NCBI GenBank assembly: GCA_028551475.1
Contig: CM052357.1
Location: 28,975,745 to 29,039,744 of the forward strand
Direction of reading: 5' to 3'
Length of the DNA stretch: 64,000 nucleotides
Source: Casuarina equisetifolia
Lineage: Eukaryota > Streptophyta > Magnoliopsida > Fagales > Casuarinaceae
Positions within the stretch are counted from its first letter, which is position 1. The number at the start of each line of letters is the position of its first letter. Below are positions 35,666 through 46,656 of this stretch, piece by piece. The position numbers and the translations under genes are program-made. A model generated the notes under the pieces. That model was given only the letters and a program-made list of their open reading frames with translations, was not told where the DNA came from and made no database searches.

Positions 35666-38600
35666 AAAAAAAAAATTATATTAATTTATGAGTTAACTTT
35701 TAGATTAAATTATAAATATATTTTTAAGATAATATATGTCATCATTTTAACACATTTCAACTTGAAGTTTAATATCATTTACAATTTTATTTTTTCTTTA
35801 AGATTACCTTATACAAATAAAATATGTCCTTCGTTTTAAGAGTTATTAAAATAAAATTTAAATAACGTAACACATACGCCATTGCCACCAACCTCTTCGC
35901 TTTTTTCGTATAACTATGTTCAGCAACCTTAATAACTTATCCTATTAATGCTAATTATTGCCTGGAATTTCAACTAGGGGCTCACCAAGTCTCTTTTCTT
36001 TGTATTCTCTGTAATGTGGTTTTCGAGGTTCATAGAAACCTACCATATTCTGCATGGAGCTTTTCGGAATGATGTCCTACATGCAGCTTTTTGCATTGCT
36101 GCGGATTCATCTTTTGCAAAGGCATCTTTTTAGGCTTGTGGTCCTGGCTCTATGAGCACCATATTTCAACGATTAGTTACCAAAATTATAGCATATCTAC
36201 ACGTATGATGTGATGTTTAATGATGCTTTTTGTGGTCCAAGATGGTATAATATGATAGAAGAAGAAGATAGCAACCAACCAGTATCATTAATTTGGCCAT
36301 TGATTCATAGCTTAGAAGTAAAGCTCCTGCATCCCCCTTTCTTCCTTTTTCATACTCCAACCACCCAATGATACAGAGAGAGATCCTCAAGTTCCCAAAT
36401 ATGGAACCTGTTAGCCCACAGCAACCCATTTAAGAAACAGGTGGCTTTCTTCTGCTGCAAGCATAAACATTATATGTTTTTCTGCAACGAAAACGATGGT
36501 GCCTCTGGAATTCTACATTGATATAAACACATTTTAAAAAGATATTTAGAGAATGTCAATTTTTTTTTATATATGATTGAATTTCTTTCATTAAAAATTA
36601 ATTACTAAGAGAATTGATGCTTGAACTATTATGTAACACATACATCATAGTGTGGGCTCGTTCATGTGATGAAACACAGCGATGAGACAGAAATCATAAA
36701 GATCTAATTTATGGTGAAGAATCGTATTCAAACCCGTGTCATGTTAGAAATGACTCAACCCATTTATAACATTAGAGCTAGCATATAGCACCATCCATGT
36801 GCACCAAGCTTGGTCCCTCGTAGATGATAGGTGAAAATTATTACAGTTGAACTAACCACTCCATGTTGTGACTAGGTACATCCATTCATTACATCCATCG
36901 ACCATGTGAATTATCTATCAGAAAAACCAGCAATGATGCATACATTATCATTTTGGGTAGGATAGTCCAATAGGTATAGTCCACCCTTGTGTTATATAGA
37001 GGGAAAAATGGTCGGTTACGCACACAGAATTTGACTGGACATTATATTTTGGACAAAAGAGGATGAAGATCGAGATTTTGAGTTGGACCACATAAGCAAT
37101 CTCTTTCACTCACTGGGAAGTCTTGATTATGGATTCATTACAAGTTGCTTCTGGCAAAGATGACAGAAGGCAAGCCTGAAAGTCAAGGTCGTTTAACTAA
37201 GAACTCCAGGCATTTTCATGTTTGAGAAGATGATTGGTGTATGAATCTGATCCAAGAAAGAGCAGGTGGGATGAGGTGAACAGATGTAGTCAATGAAATG
37301 GAGAATAGGGTTCTGATTAGTCTAATCTGTCAACTTTTTTTGTTAAACAAGTGATTAAGGTTCTCTGAGCACACACCTATCATCTGGCATGTGCAGCACC
37401 AAGGCCTGTTTCATGGGATGTGATTCCCAATCAAGTATGTCACTCCTTGGTTATCAGTAAACAAAGTAATCATAGTTTATTGTTAGTTTGTTCTACCTGA
37501 CAGTTGAAAAAGTCGAACCTGCCTAGATACAAGCCACCAACAGTCTTTATGTTCATCAAAAGTCTCTGCAAATAGAGGTTTTTGGCTAAAAGCTGATGGG
37601 AACTGTCCAAACTGTTCTGGCTTCCAAGTTATGACAGTGCAGTAATGAACAATTCCACATACCCAGTAACTGCTTAGGCCATGAAGATAAAAATCGTGTC
37701 AGAAGAAGCAAAAGTCATGCATGTGGAGGACTCCATTGCAAAGGACAACCCAATAAATGTTGAGCAGCCATTACAATGGCTGATTTAAGAGCGTCATGGA
37801 GTGCCAAACAGTCTGATAGCAATGTCTCGGGGTGGCCATTCAAAGAAGGCCACTCAGCATCACAAAGAGAGTTTAAATGCAGTGCATTATGCCTCTGCAT
37901 TATTTAATAACCAGCTACTGAAGTGAGCATGTTGGCCCTTTTCCACCCACATTACCGTGATGCTCGCGTCAAAACCCAACTAGTCAAAACACCAAAGCCT
38001 TCCGACTCATACACATGCTAAACAAGTACCGAGGAAGACATACTTCGCTCTTTCACAAGTTAAAGCCGCGGTATCAGCTTCCACCGCCATGCACTTTTGC
38101 TGTTATTCTTTACTATAAAGCTTTCTGTTCCATACTTTAATGTCGAGTACGAAACTCCATTCACTTTTGGTTGTTTGTACTCTAAGAATCTCCTGTCCAC
38201 GAGTGAGTCTAACATGGTATTATTCATATTCTCTTGAGGAAAGTCTTTCAAAAGTTCATCAGTGTAATATGGTGTCATTGGGATATAATAACAATTCTTT
38301 GTATGCAGCCTAATCATTTAGCCTGGTTACCAAATTATCATCTTGGGCATGCGAATGAGGTTGAAAGGCTCAATCTCACCTCTTTCAAAAAGCTTCGTTT
38401 ATGAGAAAAATTGTTGTAAGATATGTCATAAGTATTTCATTTTATTTTGTCCAATAAATTAAAATAAGAAAAGACAAAAGATTTAAGATATAATGAAAAT
38501 AAATAGGAAGAAAATAAAAGAAACATATAAATATATGAAGAAAAAAAAACTTGGTAATGGAAGATTTCTTTAGGTTAAAAGGATCAAAGAAAAGGACGAG

Positions 38601-38880
38601 TCGTTGTTATTAAAGTGAAATTGAGATGGCATCATTTCAACCACATGGTTGGAAGATGATTAGTAAGGAGGATGGGATTTGGGTCTCGAATTGCTTCAAA
38701 ACTCATTTACTGAGGGCTTCCATTATAATGAAGCGGAAATATTCAGTAAATTTTCTGTGGTCCAAGGTGACGGAAGAGCTTTGGAAATGGCAGATGCGGA
38801 AATAGAGGGGAGAGAAGGAGGGCAAAAAGGGTGAGAGAAGAGAGGGTGGCGTGCTTTAGCGGCAGAGCAAAAGCTCCTTT
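32913..38880. other. no recognised gene; unit 2 spacer then unique AT-rich DNA
   Basis: 32930-33015 resembles the 3' part of a dispersed repeat also seen before PLD-like copies A and B. 33800-34260 and 34260-34490 are two diverged copies of one block (TTGATTTGAAGTAAAGTTACATG...). 34500-35450 is richer in G+C, with an AATAAA near 35340, and looks like the remains of a transcribed region. 35670-38880 is ordinary intergenic DNA. A minus-strand ORF at 38060-38317 (85 codons) has protein-like composition but I do not recognise it. Confidence 0.5.
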
Positions 38881-39000
38881 AAGAGCCACCCTGTGAACCA
38901 CAGTCCCCTACTTCCTATACACAACGCTCAGAACACACTGCGGGTGCACACATTCACACACAACCCCTGTTTTTGGTCGCTCTTTTTGTACTTGTTTGGT

Positions 39001-39753
39001 GCTGTGTTGTTGTTGTTGTTCTTCGCGGATTGGGGGGTCTGAGAGATTCAGGGCTAAGAGGGACAAGTGTGTCAGAGAGGCAAAGGAGGGTCAGGGGGCA
39101 TTGAGATTTGCGCCGGATAGAGAGGGGAAGATCTCGGGCGGATCAGGAGGATTAAAAGCAGAGGCGGCGAGAATTTATTAGCTTTTTGGAGAGAGAGCAA
39201 AAGGAGATGTTCTGCTCCACGAAAACTGCTCTGCTTTGACGCCAGTTCTCTCTCTAGCTCTCTCTCTTCACCGGTACTGATATTTTTCGGCGTCTCCGGA
39301 CAATTTACGGGCTTTTCTCGTCTCTGTTTTTCTGACGCTATTCTCTTGTTTATGTTCTGGAAACTAGGATTCTTAGCTCTCGGAGTTGTCGTTCTGGAAG
39401 CGTCATCAACGTCACCACAGAGTCTCGGAGTCAATGAGTGGCTCTCAGAGATCGAGGGAGTGGTGTCAGATGAAAGACCGTCCCTGTCCGGTGTCTTTCA
39501 TGGTCTAGAGGAGGGCGCGAAGTTTTCAAGACAGAGGAAATTGCTCAAGAACCGTCATTCCTGGACTGGTTTTTGGTCTCTTCTTTTGGGTTGTGTTAAA
39601 ACACATCCTTTTAGGGAGGTACCAGTTGGGTGTGGGGGGAGGCTGCTTCGCTTCAAACAGAGGGGTTGTGTTTGTTTGTTTTTGCGTTTGTATGCGGAAC
39701 GGGTTTCCTTGTGAGTTGTGGTAATCCCGAGGGATAATTTCCGGAAAACAAAG
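39001..39753 (+). promoter_or_regulatory. long 5' leader of the NPY gene with in-frame uORF
   Basis: The stretch before the NPY start codon has leader-like features: (TTG)n at about 39005-39018, CT/GA-rich tracts at 39190-39275, and a long ATG-initiated uORF at 39352-39714 (120 codons). The uORF is in the same frame as the main ATG and is closed by TGA at 39712-39714, 39 bases before it. The transcription start is not visible, so how much is transcribed is inference. A leader intron is possible. Confidence 0.4.
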
Positions 39754-42700
39754 ATGAAGTTTATGAAATTGGGTTCGAAGCCGGATGCATTTCAAGCGGA
39801 AGGGAAGGCTGTCAGGTGCGAGTCTTTTCCTTCATTTGTTCTACTTTCTTAACAGTGCGGTCCATAAACACTCATTTTCGTGCCAGTCTTGTTTGTTTTA
39901 TCTTCAATTTTGTTATCATTCACGTTCAATATTACGTGCTAAGTAGCACTTATTTTAGCATAGTTTTTGTTCCTGAATTGAAGGTTTCTCTGTAGGGTTT
40001 TTATACTGGGTTTTGTTTCTTTCTCATGCTCTGGTAGTTTTTGTTGAACGCTTGCGGTTTATTGAACTTTCAGAGTTATATGTACTAATTTTAATTAAGA
40101 CTTTTCTTACTTTAGTTGGAACTTCTTGTCAAATTAACCTTGCCTTTCTAGATTTGGGCGAAAGATTTCAATCACTTTTGAAAATAGCTTAAGGAAATAA
40201 AAGTTATAGGCAAGTACAAATTTGAAAAGGGGTATGGGCGTTTTCGGTTCTGTGAATATTATAACTTGAAGGAGAGAGAGTAGTGGGGGAGGGTATTCAA
40301 GGCCATCGAGGAGGTGGTCCAGCCATGAACGGCCTTCTTTCTTAAAGAATTTGTGGTCCAGATGTGGTAAAGTCATCTGAAGTACCCAAGGTCTTTAATC
40401 ACCAATCTCCGTAAGTTCTCTCTGTATTCGATGACTTTATCACCACGAAACAGCTGTTACTGTTTCTAGAAAGGTAATTCGTTGAGATTCTACATACGGA
40501 TTTGGATTTAGTGTAGGATATCTCGAAACGGTAAGTGGAGCTGATCTGTGGAAGGATTACGATCAGTAATCCAGCTATGTACTTGCATGTGTACTTTGTC
40601 TTGTTGCGCAATGAAATATCAGGTACATAAAAAGAGCTGGGTTAGGGGTTAATTCATTTAATGGCGTGATCACATGTTAGGACGCATGTTGCATATTACT
40701 TTCAGTCTATTGGTGTGCTAAGTGGGGTAGTTTTACGTGTGGACGCAGGGCTTTACAGGGGGTGATGCACTTATAGATAATCATAGAGTGTCAGTGTTCT
40801 AGTGCCGATACAATGTGATCTCATACTTTTTGGTTGCTATCATGCACAATGTGGGATGATTTGGCATTTTATGCTGGTGTATGTCATCTGGTTTAGTGTG
40901 ATCTGTGTCTTGGACACTGTTTTGTTTTTGATTTTGGATGTTGGACATTGGAAAGGTTCTCTTGACAGCTAGGCAAACACCAGATAAACCTGCTCATCTA
41001 TTTAATCATCCAGCAGAATATATATATTCTTTTCTTTTCTTTTTTCTCTTTGTCTTGTGTTTCTGAGGGCAATATGTTTAATGGAACTTTGAAGATTGCT
41101 GTTATGTTATTTTCGTGGCTTGTTGTTTGAGTTAGGGAGTCTTGGCACTCCACATCCATCTTGCTTTCCTTTTATGGAAACTATCTTGGAACTAGGGTCG
41201 GTTGGATATCATACATGTGGCAGCTGATATTCATTATGCTTTAAGCTATACTGCTTCAGATTTAGGAATGGTTGAAAGTTGTGCTGTATTCTGACTAAAA
41301 CTATTCAGCTCAAAGTTATCAAATTTTAGTGTGAGAGCTAGGTGAGGTTTTCCGTTCAGTGTTGCACTCACTCCTGGTACTAGTGCTAATATTACATATG
41401 GGGTTTGCTTTTAGGATCAAGGCTTGTTCTGTGTTCCAGATAGAAAGCATTTTCATGGTGAATGTATTGCATTATTGTAACGAAGAGTCTGGTTTCAATT
41501 TTTTTCATTTGTAAGATTGGATGAATAGAGTCCAGTGAAACTTCAGTTGACTTGTTGGCACCAGTTATTTATGTCTGTAATGAGTCTGAATTGTGGAAAG
41601 GACTTGAAATCTGTCTATGCTGCTCCACGAGAAACCCATTTGAGCTGCTCCAGCAAGATATTTGTTTTTTTTTCTTTTAATTATTATTCAACACATGATT
41701 TTAATTATTCTCATGTTTACTGTTTGTTGGGAAATGACAATGGGTTGTCTCTGTGCGTACCGAATGCGCTTTCCATGAGATGGTCAGCTGTCGCATGTTT
41801 AACTTAGTAGTGACTCCTTCATCGGCTTAGCATGTCTTTTTCAATTCTTGCAGGCATGTGTCATCTGAATTGGCAACGGATGTCATCATAAACGTTGGTG
41901 AAGTGAAGTTTTACCTTCACAAGGTATGGTCCCTCTTTCATGCTTTCCCTCAAGTGACTTATAATTTTGTGTTGTCCTGACAGACTGAATTCTTCAATTG
42001 CCCTATTTTAGTCGGTCTTGTTTTCATTTTTTTATGACCACCATAACATGCAGAACTATTGAGATTTGCGTGGTTGATATTTAAAAACTGTCCTGAGAGA
42101 AATGCTAATGCCATCCTTTATGTAAACAAGCATATGAAGAAAGTGGGGAAGTGGGATTAGTCCAACCTGATATTAGAAAATCTGTTCATGTGTAGCTTCT
42201 CCATTCTCACTTGTTTCACAAATTTGACTTTTTTTACCCCCCTCGAAATTTTGGAAGTAGACTTTTCATAACAAGATTATTGCAAACCAGTGTCTGCAAA
42301 GGGCTCACACGAAAAGATAATTAAAGCATCTCTTTCCTGCTATACACTGAATTATAGGACCATTTCTGTGAGATGAGATAATACACCTGAACAGGCAAGG
42401 CAGTGTCTGTAAAGGGCTTATGCTAAAAGGCAATCAAAGCGTCTCTTTCCTGCTTTATGCTGGATTATAGGAGCATTAATGTGAGATGAGATAAACACCT
42501 GACATCTTTTAATTTATTCCTTTTGGATCTCTCTCTTTTTTTTTTCCTGGTTTTGGATGGAGATAAACAATTTTTAGTTCAGGATTTATACCAATGTAAC
42601 AATAAGAGACTTTGTAATATTAATAGCGCATCACAAATCAATTTCAATATGACAGTGTTATTGAGTTGTGCATCTGTCAAGAATAGGGAGTATAAGTTTC

Positions 42701-44990
42701 AAACTCTGGACTTTCTATTGTTATCATGGTTGGTTAAGGTTATTCCTCTTGTCTACTGTGCATGTATACCATTCAAAAAAGGGTCAAGTGAACATTGTGT
42801 GAATGTGATGACCCTGTTCCACTCGGATAGATTTACTTACTTTTTGAAACTTCCAAAATATAGTTATTGTTTTCCTTGTGTCTACAGTCTGGCTAATGCA
42901 CATGGATTATTCTTGCTTTAATTGACTGCTGTATGCCCCAGCTACTTGGATTACCATGGCTCCTAATGGTTAATGTCTTTGCAGTTCCCTCTCTTGTCCA
43001 AGAGCAATTGCCTGCAGAAACTAGTTTTGAAGGCCAATGAGGAGAATGATGAGGAAATTCGCATTGATGATTTTCCTGGGGGGCCAAAAGCCTTTGAAAT
43101 TTGTGCAAAGTTCTGCTATGGAATGACTGTTACTCTCAATGCATACAATGTCGTGGCTGCTCGTTGTGCAGCAGAGTACCTTGAGATGACTGAGGATGTT
43201 GATCGAGGAAACCTAATATTTAAAATTGAGGTATTTCTTAACTCAAGTATCTTCCGCAGCTGGAAAGATTCTATCATTGTTCTCCAAACCACAAAATCTC
43301 TTCTACCATGGTCAGAGGATCTGAAAATTGTTGGAAGATGCATAGATTCCATTGCCTCTAAAACTTCAGTGGAGCCTACAAGAGTCACTTGGTCGTACAC
43401 ATATAACCGGAAGTTAGCGGAGCCTGATAGGATAACTGAGGCTGGAATGAAGTTCCCAGAGAAAATTGACTCTGTTCCAAAGGATTGGTGGATTGAAGAC
43501 ATATGTGAGCTGGAGATTGATCTTTATAAGCGACTAATGATTGCCATCAAATCAAAAGGAAGAATGGATGGTGCTGTGATTGGAGAGGCGCTAAAAACAT
43601 ATGCAATTAGATGGTTGCCTGATTCTATTGATGCATTGGTTTCTGATGCCCATACCTGGAGGAACAAATCCTTGGTTGAAACAATCGTATGTTTATTGCC
43701 ATCTGATAAAGGTTTGGGCTGTTCTTGCAGTTTCTTGCTGAAGCTTTTGAAAGTTGCAATTCTAGTTGGAGCAGATGAGTCATCAAGGGAAGATTTGGTG
43801 AACAAGATTGGCCTTAAGTTACCCGAAGCTTCTGTAAAAGATTTAATGATCCCAGCTCGCTCTCCCCAAACTACTGCATACGATGTTGAGTTGGTACAAT
43901 CCATTGTGAATCAGTTTTTGATGAATGAAAAGTCTAATCGGGATATAGATGTGGAGAAGAATGAGAAGGGGACCAATAATTTTGTCATGGAACTTGAATC
44001 CTTGTTGAACGTCGGTAAACTCATTGACGGTTATCTTGCAGAAATTGCAAATGATGAAAACCTAACTCTCTCTGGTTTTATTGACTTATCAAAGACAATT
44101 CCCGAGTCTGCAAGACCAATTCATGATGGATTATACCAGGCGATTGACATCTTCTTGAAGGTAGACTTTTACTTTGCCATGCATGCCAATTTTCTATATT
44201 CTGAATTCTACTAGTTAGGCTCTTGAATAAGATACACAAAAACTGGGCTCATTCAGAATGTTTTCTCATATCAATGAGAGTGGCTTTTTTCTCATGCTTT
44301 ATGATACAAGCAAAATACTGAAGAAGTCGGGATCTTTCTATAAATACTTGCTGTTGATACTTTTTGCTTATTCTATGTGAATTGTGTACCTGTAGAAGAT
44401 GAAATCTTTAGGGGAGTTCTGATCCAATATTCTGATTTCAGGAGCATCCTAGTCTAACAAAAGCCGAAAGGAAGAAGTTATGTGGACTTATGGATGTCAA
44501 GAAACTGTCAGTTGATGCATCTATGCATGCTGCACAGAATGAGCGTCTTCCCCTTCGGATTGTTGTCCAAGTTCTCTTTTTTGAGCAGGTTAGAGCATCT
44601 GCCGCTGCTCGGTTACTTAACAACAACAACAACTCAGGCGATGCTTCCTGTTCCGTCACATGTACAGACGAAGAATGTACAACAACAGCACCTGAAAGTT
44701 GCAGAAACCTCAAGAAGCAGATGAATCAAATGAGGATAAAAGAAGACGAGTTTCGGAAGAACGGGAAGTTGACAAAGAAGAACAGCAAAAACAGCCGAAG
44801 CGGCATGCAGCTGCTACCTTCCCGGTCCCGGAGAATATTCGATAAACTGTGGGTCGTCGGTAAAGGCAACAACGGAGACAACCGGAGCACCGAGACGTCC
44901 GGGAGTTCTCAGAGCCCAACTTCAGTTGCTCCGGGAGACATCAAACCCGGTGGTTCAGCTTCAAGACACAGGAGGCATTCCATCTCCTAG
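39754..44990 (+). CDS. BTB/POZ-NPH3 family protein, NPY (MAB4/ENP) type
   Basis: Four exons, 39754-39815, 41854-41923, 42985-44160 and 44442-44990, all GT-AG, 619 codons (618 residues). It begins [14 protein letters not shown], the signature start of the NPY subgroup. BTB/POZ domain about 26-125 ([25 protein letters not shown]). NPH3 domain from about 210 ([19 protein letters not shown]) to about 490 ([16 protein letters not shown]), including [11 protein letters not shown] basic, Ser-rich tail ends RRHSIS. NPY proteins act with AGC kinases at the plasma membrane in auxin-dependent organ formation and PIN localisation, and BTB domains can link to CUL3. The 618-residue length is typical. Intron 2 contains a tandem duplication (42288-42503). 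I cannot say which NPY member it is. Confidence 0.95.
42288..42503. repeat. two-copy tandem repeat in NPY intron 2
   Basis: Units start at 42288 and 42401 (period 113). Both contain CAGTGTCTG, AAAGGGCT, TCTCTTTCCTGCT, ATTATAGGA and GTGAGATGAGATAA with moderate divergence. Intronic, no function implied. Confidence 0.75.
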
Positions 44991-46430
44991 ACCAGATTTG
45001 GGCATTCATTTAGACACAAACCAGTGGGGAAGATTCAATCAAACTGCTTAAAATGTAAAAAGTGGTAGCATTTCGTTTTAGCTTATGATGGGGTTTTAAC
45101 CTTTTAGCTGCAAGTTATTCTGAACAGGCTTCACTGCACCAAAAAATGTAATGAGCCATTTGAGGGCCCCTTCCTGAACATCTGTTGCATCCAAATCGTA
45201 AGATTTCCCTATCCCACAATAGCAGCCCTTGTAGGTCAGTGAATTAAGCCCTTCTTTATGCGTTCTTCATACTTGATTGTTCGTTGTACATGATCTTGAT
45301 TCCTTTGATTAAAGGCAACGATTCCAAAATTTCCTCCATCTAGCTTAATTGATCCCATGGATAGTATCTTTCTTCTCGACTCAAGTAGAAGTAAAAATAG
45401 TGGATAATTTATCTCATTAAAATCTTGACTCAAGTCAAACATTTTAGTGGTTTTTCAATTGATTTTAAGAAAAAAGGTAGTGTCTTTTAACAGAAGATTA
45501 TTGTCCAAATACACGAGTAACATCTAATTTTTTTGGTTAGGTAAATGGAGTTTAAAAATATGGGGTGTTAAACTCAAAACTTTAATCTTAGATTGTTAAC
45601 GTGTTGATAAATGTGATATATACTATAAATTATGTGTTTTAGATAATCAATAACTAACCAGTAGACCATTGATAAGTATGATATTTTATTATTTTTTGGG
45701 TTTCTTGAGTAGGTAATAGTCAATCGTGAGGAGAATGTGATAGTAATTGTCTTCTCAATCATAATCATACCATTTAAAATGTGACAATTTTTGACCAATA
45801 TGTCTCATTGTCTCGTTCATGCTTAGATATTTATGTAAAAGATTAATTAGGTTTAAATAATTATAGACTATCATAGGTTAAGTAAATATATTATCTAATA
45901 TAATTTTTTTATATTTACTTTTAATTATGTGTAATAATTTAATATGTAAGTGATTTACTTTTCTCTAAGGGTTAAGATTATATTTTACTCGTTGTATTTA
46001 TCCAAGATGTAATTATTATATTCAATCTGGTTGTTATTAATAAAATTTGTCAAAATATTGTCAATGTTCTCTAAAAGAAAAAAAAAAAGTCAATTGTTAG
46101 AGTTGAATTGGGTTTTTGTGCTTTTATCTTATGATTTGATTATTTATAAACTAAATTCTTCTAATCTTCTCACGTTATTTGGAATGAGTAGATATATTAA
46201 AAAGTAATACTTATAATATTAATATTATTTTGTACGACTTTTCACAGTCTACTATATTGATTTGAAAAAGAATGATAAAACCAAACTCTCTTATTCTTAG
46301 ATCAACCCACCCATGCAAAACTTTTACAAAAGGAAATAAAAAAAGCACGAACATTATAAATATGTTTTGTCTAAAAGCTCATTCAAACTCGTACAACGTT
46401 TGAATGCATCTTCCAACACTTCTCAGTTCT
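44991..46430. other. intergenic with dispersed repeat
   Basis: Holds the NPY 3' untranslated region, then AT-rich DNA. About 45700-46060 is similar to 51030-51360 (shared AAAATGTGACAATTTTT, ATGCTTAGAT, TTTACTTTTAATTATGT, TAATATGTAAGT, TATTAATAAAATTTGTC). It lies upstream of PLD-like copies A and B at similar distance, so it was probably co-duplicated or is an older transposon in the unit. Confidence 0.5.
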
Positions 46431-46656
46431 CTCCGCTTCACCGGTCAATCCCCGCCGGTGATACCCAGTTAGTTTAATCATGGGGTTGTTTTCAGAAGGT
46501 CAATGGCAAGTCGATTGCGTGAGCTGCAATGTCTCGGAAGCGAAATCTTCCATCAGGATATTCTCTTTGGTAGGATCCAGTTTCCATCTCGGGCCGGTGA
46601 TCATCCGCACGTACATAAGCCGACGGGGAAGAGATGAAGAGATCGTATAGAGAAAA

